Part shown: positions 56,921 to 64,000 of the stretch, piece after piece
How the letters are laid out: each line of letters starts with the position of its first letter
How positions within the stretch are numbered: the first letter of the stretch is position 1
Assembly: GCA_014529385.2 (NCBI GenBank)
Contig: CM043958.1
Coordinates: 85,915,525 to 85,979,524, forward strand
From: Adiantum capillus-veneris
Taxonomy: Eukaryota > Streptophyta > Polypodiopsida > Polypodiales > Pteridaceae
Direction: 5' to 3'
Length of the DNA: 64,000 bases
Notes under the pieces: model-generated
What the model saw: only the letters and a program-made list of their open reading frames with translations
Database searches by the model: none
What the model was told of the DNA's origin: nothing
Made by a program: the position numbers and the translations under genes

Positions 56921-58435
56921 TTGCTAGGTCAAATAGATCAAATATTTTGATTCACCAGTATGATGATCCCGAGCTCTTTTAGGTGGCACTTGCTTTCCTT
57001 TATTTGCAACTTCTTCCAAAATCACTACATTCATTTGACCTAGGAGATTTGATAATGCCTGTTGTGCAAGACTCGGAAGGATTTTATGAACTACATTCAT
57101 CATAGGGATTCTTGTTTCACCTTTGTGATTACACTATAATTCACACAGTATTCATTATCTCTGTCCCAATTCTCCACAATATATACAAGATAACACATGA
57201 TCCATTTGCTAAGGCATTCTCTAGTCATTTTGAAAAGTTTTTGTTTTGAAATCTTCTTACAGGTTTGTATTTTTGAACCTACCCTTTAATTGCTAAGGGG
57301 CAACCACATCAGCACTTGCATTCGTTTTTTCTAGGATGTGAGCTCGTCTTCTCCCCCTATAACTAGCCTTATGATAACAAAATAAGTCTTTGAACATCCT
57401 AAAAACTAAGATCGATCAATTTCCTTCAGCTTCTCCAAAAGTATCTTTTTAATGTCATTATTCTTTCCTATATATGTTTTTCCGATCCAACCCTTTTGTG
57501 AAAAAAATCCAATTAGAGCATTGAATGGTAGCCATCTTAGCCATTGGCAATGTCGCCTCACAATCAATGCTATAAGTTTGTGCTAGGCTTTTGTTACCAA
57601 TCTAGACTTGTACTTATCAATGTGAATTTATATTATTTTGCACCATTGTAAAGACACTTGCAACCAATCAATTGGCACTTGCTAGGTCAAATAGATCAAA
57701 TATATAGATTCACCAGTATGATGATCCTGAGCTCTTTTAGGTGGCACTTGCTTTTCGTGATTTGCAACTTCTTCCAAAATCACTACATTCATTTGACCTA
57801 GGAGATTTGATAATGCCTATTGTGCAAGACTCGGAAGGATTTCATGAACTACATTCACTATAGGGATTCTTGTTTCACCTTTGTGATTACACTATAATTC
57901 ACACATTATTCATTATCTCTTTCCTAATGCTCCACAATATATACAAGGTAACACATGATCCATTTGCTAAGGCATTCTCTAGTCATTTTGAAAAGTTTTT
58001 GTTTTGAAATCTTCTGACAGGTTTGTATTTTTGAACCTACCCTTGAATTGCTAAGGGGCAACCACATCAGCGCTTGTATTCATTTTTTCTAGGATGTGAG
58101 CTCGTCTTCTCCCCCTATAACTAACCTTATGATAATAAAATAAGGCTTTGAACATCCTAAAAACTAAGATCCATCAATTTCCTTCAGCTTCTCCAAAAGT
58201 AGCTTTTTAATGTCATTATTCTTTCCTATATATGTTTTTCCGATCCAACCCTTTGTGAAAAGATTCCAATAATAGCATTGAATGGTAGACATCTTAGCCA
58301 TTGGCAATGTCGCCTCACAATCAATGCTATAAGTTTGTGCTAGGCTTTTGTTACCAATCTAGACTTGTACTTATGAATGTGAATTTATGTTATTTTGGAC
58401 ATTGTGAAGACACTTGCAACCAATCAATTTCTTGT
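56921..58435. repeat. Tandem duplication of a roughly 755-bp segment
   Basis: Unit 1 is 56921-57673 and unit 2 is 57679 to about 58435. Both start TTGCTAGGTCAAATAGATCA and share long stretches such as CTACATTCATTTGACCTAGG. Differences are scattered substitutions and a few indels, so the duplication is fairly recent. It includes copia RT-like sequence on the minus strand. Confidence 0.88.
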
Positions 58436-58604
58436 CTCGTGGAAAAATTCCATGTCTCATTTTCAAAAAGGGTAGCCATCTCCTCATCCATGGCCTACTC
58501 CCACTTGTTGCATTTCCAAGATCCTCCAAACAAGGGGGATCTACATCCAACAGAATCTTTTCCATATATGTAAAGTGGCAAGGCACATGACTATCATACA
58601 TCAA
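57500..58604 (-). pseudogene. Copia RT start, present twice because of the duplication
   Basis: The minus frame 58604-58371 contains MRRWLPFLKMRHGIF / EEMATLFENETWNF (shifted frames) and IGCKCLHNV, the 'W..AM..E...L..N.TW.L......K.IGCKWV' entry of copia RT. VWIGNKSLAQTYSID then follows, the 'KARLVAKGF.Q..GID' block. The second part of this segment is repeated near 57500-57680. Confidence 0.6.
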
Positions 58605-58609
58605 TGGTT

Positions 58610-59500
58610 ACACATGGAATATCACTCTCTCAATATACATGCCTTATTGTTTTCTTGCATCCTTATTGCACACTAAGTCTTCAAAGAGGGCATACCAAAC
58701 TCCTCATCAAGGCTTTACTTTGAGCCACAATTAGTGTCATCATAGCCTGTACTCAAATCACTATCATCATAGCCTGTACTCAAATTTGGCATGCTTGAGC
58801 ACCATCAACTTTTTCTTTCCCTTTTCTTAATATATTTGATGAGTTTATAGGACTCACTCTCTCATGCAACTTACCACTACATGGATTTTAACCATGACTT
58901 GAAATATTTGACTCTTGTGGTACACTCAAAACCTGTGATTGTACACCTACATTTTTTTATTGCCACATCTTTCCTACATCAACACCAAGATCAAATTTTT
59001 AAGTCAGCATAACGGCTCTTCATTTCATAAACATGACATTTTTTCTCATCCTCACTTGACTGATAACAGGGTTATAACACTTGTTTCCTTGTTGCACCAA
59101 CAGACACACATTTTTCATCTTTTGGATCCAACTTAGTGCACAATTCATTTGGCACATGCATGTAAGAGTTACATTCAATGCATTTATGGTGTGACAAATT
59201 ACGGTAGCAATGAAATGCACTCAACTAATCCAAAAGAAGCAACCTGCACAACGAGAAAATGCTCTCAAAAAAAGAGCTCACCAGCACCTACAATGCTCAT
59301 GCGAATCCACGCATAAAATGTCTCGCAGTAGTGTAACCACACTGTGCTCCACAAATGGCAATGATGCAAATCCCAAATGCCAAGTGTACGAGGCTCCTGT
59401 AGAGTAAACCAAGCTCCTGTATGGCTGTAAAATATGGCTGCAAATCAGCCCCAAAACAACCCCAAAATTCAGCTCTTAAACAGCTGCATAAACAAGTCAC
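58610..59500. other. No gene recognised
   Basis: Mixed composition. A CATCATAGCCTGTACTCAAA word is duplicated near 58738-58790. No coding support. Confidence 0.35.
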
Positions 59501-60543
59501 AAATGTGTCCTAGATCAGCCTACAACTGAGCCATACATGGACACCTGCAAAGAGGAAACAATGGCTAAAAATTCAGCGCCCAGATAAGCCCTCAAACCTG
59601 CCTGTAAACTTGTAAACCTGTAGCTGAAACCTGCTAAAAAACCTCAAGCCATTAGTGCTCGAATCCGGCTACCTAGCTCGTAGCCACACAAGCATACATC
59701 ACAATATTCACTTCTATGAGTGTGCCAAGATAATTGTACGCCTGTCAAACCGTGAGCTAATCACCAAGCCCACAATGTGCGGTATCGATGCATACATGCA
59801 CTAAGCTCCCACGTGCAGAGAACACCACACGTAATCACTAAGTGCAATCGCAATCACAACCTGGATCGCATCAACTTATGCGCATAAAACTCCTGGGAAA
59901 ATTTCGCGAGAGTTTTGACGCACAATGGCTATCAACACAAAATAACCATTGTCCTGCAAGCTCAATACAATGAGCAATCAATGCGCATCAAGCTACACTC
60001 AACATACATGCATAAGCTCTGCAAACCTGTGTCCAACAAATGCTCACAGAGAGTACCATAGGTGACCATACATATCATCCACAACCAACCTCTGCACTTG
60101 CTCACAAGATCTATTGCTCACCACATAAGCATACATAGAGCATTACCCGCTCAAAGACCATGTATGCAAGCCACAACACTACAGAAGAACCACTCAACTG
60201 CAACTGGCAACACCTGTGGGAGTACTAGACTCAACCTGTACCTAGGAGTCAAACCCGATCTTGTGACACCTGCAAATGCTCACAATCGAGCAAATCAAAC
60301 CAATCCACCTCCTGCTTGCCAATCTACACAAGATGAGTTTCTTTGTGGCTGAAACCTATCTTCTGATGTAGTGCTCAGAACGAAATTTTGAGGGCGTAAA
60401 CAGCTTCGAAAGGGGGGTAAAACTTCAGGTCACCTACTGGAAATGCTCTCGGAACGCCGAGTGTGAATTTCCAAGCTCTGGATTCAGAATTTGCCGGAGA
60501 AGTGCGCGCGCATGCGATTACGCAAAACCGCACTGAACCAAGC
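59500..60543 (-). other. Leader of a minus-strand copia element
   Basis: Bounded on the high-coordinate side by a PBS and LTR. It contains the GTTTTACCCCCCTTT motif (plus 60410-60425) followed by a conserved stretch to about 60460. On the minus strand a CAAAACTCTCGCGAAATTTTCCCAG word lies near 59885-59915. The words GTATGCTTGTGTGGCTAC near 59680 are shared with about 6480. The gag side is not recognised. The left boundary is approximate. Confidence 0.5.
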
Positions 60544-60555
60544 TCTGATACCAAT

Positions 60556-60733
60556 TGAAGGAACTGTGCAGGAGAGAAGAGGAAGGAGAAGAGCACATGA
60601 CACACAGATATGGGTAGCAAGACTCAATCAGTGAGAAGCCCCCTATACACTTATGCTATGTATAAGGTACACAAGTCAGTGGGCGCCTAGACTCTGGGTG
60701 GCCGAGCAAGGCACAGACGCCTATACCCCAACA
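60556..60733 (-). repeat. 5' LTR (178 bp) of a minus-strand copia element
   Basis: On the minus strand it starts TGTTGGGGTATAGG and ends TCCTTCA. Two bases later comes TGGTATCAGAGC, a perfect tRNA-iMet PBS (plus 60542-60553). Confidence 0.75.
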
Positions 60734-61002
60734 CATTGAGGTGAGGTATTATGTCATTTGGGATGCGTTGATGGCTCACTGATGTGGATAAGTGATTGGA
60801 GATTATTAAGGTCCACAATGATGACAACCCAATGGTTGCTCTTACAAAGAGCCTCGCTATCGAGAAATTTGTAAATTGCAATGAGTTAATGGGTGTAGAG
60901 TGAACATAGTTCTACAAGGGTGAAGCTATCTTGATTCATGGTCATACATACTAACTTTAGTCATAGCCACTAAGGCATATTTTGACCTTTTAAGTGGAGG
61001 AT
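60734..61002 (+). pseudogene. Copia RNase H end and polypurine tract, plus strand
   Basis: Frames read HIEVRYYVIWDALM, then VKVHNDDNPMVALTKSLAI and KFVNCNELMGVE, the C-terminal end of copia RNase H. A TTTTAAGTGGAGGAT polypurine tract and then TGTTGGGGTAAAG at 61003 follow. This piece points away from the adjacent minus-strand LTR, so two copia ends lie head to head here. Confidence 0.7.
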
Positions 61003-61280
61003 TGTTGGGGTAAAGTGCTATAGTGGCTATCCCTCACTATGACTATCCCTACACTGACTTTAACCCTAATCATAATTTCCTTCAATTGAGTAAGAAGGTA
61101 CCTAAGCACACACTCTTACCAAGTGTGGTTCCAATCCAAAGGCATCTCTCCTCTCTCTCTCTCTCTCTTCTCTTTCCTCTCTACATGCATGCATTTGTGC
61201 ATTGCTTGCACTCCATAGTGTATATGGATATACTTTGTCATAAAATCTAATATCTAATATCTAACCAACCCAAATGATTT
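61003..61280 (+). repeat. Copia 3' LTR (right boundary uncertain)
   Basis: Starts TGTTGGGGTAAAGTGC after the polypurine tract. Contains a (CT)n run near 61146-61167. Its first bases match the start of the LTR at 60556-60733 (TGTTGGGGTA), but the rest differs. Confidence 0.55.
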
Positions 61281-61546
61281 TCTCATATTAAATTGATCAC
61301 TTAATGTGGGAGAATAAACGGGAACAAGTGTTAGGATATAGACATGTGCTTATAGATCTATCTCAACACGGGGCCAATGGTAAAGGGGCCCAAATGAGAG
61401 ATGGTCTATCAAAGAGCAAGGCTAACAAATGGAGCATAAGACCTTAGGGTTAGCTTCATTGAAGACCTCCAATAATGTGTGTAAAAGTCCTTTGACCTTA
61501 GGTAAGCTAGGGCTGAGATTGAGGCGCGGGAACCCAACCCAGCTCG

Positions 61547-61735
61547 AGGTGCTTGTCCTGCTTGTCATGCTTGATGACTAAGGTGCTTGTCCTGCTTGTC
61601 ATGCTTGATGACTAAGGTGCTTGAGGTGCTTGATGATTGAGGTGCTTGAGATTCTTGAGGTGCTTAATTATTGAGATGCTTGAGGTGCTTGAAATGCTTG
61701 AGATGCTAGGGTTGCACTTGAGGTGAGAACCCAGC
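61547..61735. repeat. GGTGCTTGA-type minisatellite
   Basis: Two exact 34-bp copies (61547-61580 and 61581-61614) are followed by imperfect GAGGTGCTTGA / GAGATGCTTGA units to about 61735. Confidence 0.85.
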
Positions 61736-63030
61736 CCAAGCTTAAAGTGCTTATGAGCCAAGCTTGTGGTGGGAACTGGGCCTATGCATGAGGGGCTTGA
61801 TGTGTCAAAAAGTCAAAGATTCAATCCCTACAAGGAGGGGGCGAGCCCTACATGAGGGGGGATGAGAGAGAACACCCACACACTCACACAAGGCATTCAT
61901 GGTACAAAGAAAGCAAAAGGGACACTTTGTCAAGTTCCTCCTCATGTTGCCCTCATGGTGTGCCTGAAGCCTATTGGTTGGCCACCCAAGGGGTCCAATA
62001 ATAATTTAGGAGATTTAATTAATTGATTTAGCATTTATCTATCCCTCTCTCTCAAAGGGGAAAGGGGGACACTTGTCTCAAGTCTACCCTTGCTGCTTGT
62101 AATGCCTCCTGTTTGTGATTGGCTAGGCCTGGAGGGGTCCAATGAGCTTCAAGCATGAGCTACAAGGGGGGGTCGACCCAAGCAAGCTAGGGGGTTGCTT
62201 AGGGGGTATACTCACCCACACACACTCAAAAACACTCTCATTGTGTGCTATGCAAAGTGCAAGAGCTCCCTCTCCTTCTCCAAGCAAGTAGAGGTTGAGA
62301 GCCTACACCAACACTCTTGGATATGGAGTGCAAATCCAACCAAGAGCCATGCTTCAATGCTTAAGCTTGCTATCTCCTTCTTCTTCATTACTATGCTATT
62401 ATGTATGCTAGCAACAAGAGTTATGATAAGTGAGGAACTAATTCTTTCTCCTACGAAATGTTTCTTCTTCCTCTTCCCTACCCTCATTCCCTGCTAGCTC
62501 TCTCCACCTTCAAAGGTGTTTGAGGTCTTGGGACTGAGGCTTGGGATAGTTAAAGCTTTCTTCAAGTTTATGTTATGTTTGTGATGCATGAAGCTTTCCA
62601 TCTTCATTGCATCACCTAGGTCACAAGGAACACAAAGATTGTATTGTAACAAGTCTCTCTTAATGGGAGAAATCATAATACAAATGCCTATTGGAGGGGG
62701 GACCGGCTCCACATAAATCCGGTCCTCAACTGTTGTCATGTTCTCTAAATTTTCTCTCTTGCAAAAGTATTGTTCATGCCAATGCACTCTCTCTAAGTCG
62801 TAGTAAATCAACTAGTACTCAAATAAGGCATGACTTCTTTCTATAGACAACCTATACAAATAGGAATTTTGGTAGTTCCCCTCTTTTACAAAGTTTTTCC
62901 TTCCCTCTCTTCTATTCTTAAGGATATCAAAACACCTAAAAAGTGAAAAAATGAGGGAGTATTCTCGACATTTTCCTTTTTCCTTTACAAAGACTCCAAA
63001 AGATATGTTCAAAACGCATAAAGGAAGTTA
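61736..63030. other. No gene recognised
   Basis: No coding or repeat hallmark supported. Confidence 0.35.
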
Positions 63031-63033
63031 TGC

Positions 63034-63038
63034 CCCCG

Positions 63039-63078
<40 letters not shown>
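63034..63078. repeat. Poly-C tract
   Basis: About 45 bp of almost pure C, the longest homopolymer in the window. Its exact length in the assembly should be treated with caution. Confidence 0.9.
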
Positions 63079-63079
<1 letters not shown>

Positions 63080-64000
63080 AGACCCAATCTTAGGGAGTCC
63101 AAGGCAAAGGGAAAGTATCTAAGTGAGAAGGGACAAGGGCAGTTGAGGTAGAAAGGAAAGATTAGTGCATCATCTAACCAAGAAAGGAACCTTGCACCAT
63201 TCAGAATTCCTAATTTGACCCGAAGCACAAGATGACTATAGGGTCCAAAAAGCAAGCATAGTTAGAACCTCAACTAAAGAAAGATGCCAGCAAAGAAACC
63301 CAAATCAACCACTCTAGGCGAGAGCCTAGACATCCTTGGGGTATTCATTGAAAGGGTCACTATGTGGTATTACGTGAGTGTATGACGAGGGGTTTTTGTA
63401 AGGCAAAAAAAAGATGATTTCACAAAGGGGAGTCCCGTATATAGGGGATAAATAAGACAATTTTGGTGTACGTAGGTGACGTCTCACCAATACTACTAGT
63501 GAATCCCTTGGGTAGACATCAACAAAGGAACCGTGCAAAAGATGCTCAAGAGAGCTATGTTTAGAACCCCATGAGCAAGAGACAATCCCCCTTTAGCGAC
63601 AAGAAAGGGGAGGAGAGAAAAATGAAAATATGTTGCACATACATACAATGTGTATAATGTTGGATTTACTATGTGAAATGAAAGGAAAAAGCCTTCATAT
63701 TGGTACACATCTGACTTTAATAAAAATGCCTTAATAAATTCGAAAGAAAAAGTGCAATGTTGCCACTTGTACTCTACATCTTCTCTCTTGGATGTTTTAA
63801 CTCTTCCTTACATCAAATTTGGTTACGCAATCAAGTAGGCTTGATGTGAGGTTTCCAAACTCCATTTTCCCTTGGTTAGGGAGTTGTGCACAAACGAAAA
63901 CTATTGGAAAGGCATTGAAAAGATTCCATAAGCTAAAACCCTAATGGCAAATGCATAGCTTCTCAATGAAGGGACGGTATAGAAGGAGAAAAAGCACTCA
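63079..64000. other. No gene recognised
   Basis: Mixed-composition DNA to the window edge without a supported feature. Confidence 0.35.

Overview
This window is nuclear DNA of a land plant with a large, transposon-rich genome. The evidence is spliced host genes (a NOC3-type nucleolar protein and an arabinogalactan peptide), plant-type Ty1/copia and Tat-like Ty3/gypsy retrotransposons, a degenerate plant receptor-kinase copy, and very abundant (GA)n/(CT)n, (GT)n and poly-G/C tracts. A fern or another large-genome plant fits this picture, but the sequence does not prove it. I saw no prokaryotic operon, CRISPR array, rRNA or convincing functional tRNA.

Layout. 1-672: 5' end (leader, PBS, LTR) of a minus-strand LTR element running off the left edge. 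673-2340: repeat-rich DNA ending in an inverted relative of that LTR. 2350-4065: decayed gypsy pol. 4288-4925 (minus): first three exons of a NOC3 homologue. 5550-6320: copia remnant. 6320-7080: retroelement leader-like DNA. 7080-10600: unassigned coding-like DNA, a head-to-tail LTR pair and an inverted gypsy gag remnant. 11050-11800: receptor-kinase pseudogene. 12960-14160: minisatellite and an LTR-like repeat. 14960-20724: complete-length copia element with 167-bp LTRs and a perfect 5-bp target duplication, but no integrase. 21744-30450: a young Tat-type gypsy element with 1.1-kb LTRs and one in-frame stop. 30867-31558: LTR with PBS. 32511-37525: a second copia element (minus) of the same coding lineage, with integrase present but broken. 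37700-40100: copia protease remnant and repeats. 42797-43085: nucleoside diphosphate kinase fragment. 46584-46892: arabinogalactan-peptide gene, the only complete host gene found. 48621-49195: tandem triplication. 49990-52310, 54290-55900, 56436-58604 and 59500-61280: decayed copia pieces. The rest is AT-rich or low-complexity DNA.

The host genes are independent single genes with no operon logic. The strongest unusual signal is that the untranslated leaders (between PBS and gag) of the copia element at 14960 and the unrelated gypsy element at 21744 share two collinear homologous blocks. Related motifs occur in other retroelement debris here, which suggests a leader module shared across retrotransposon superfamilies.
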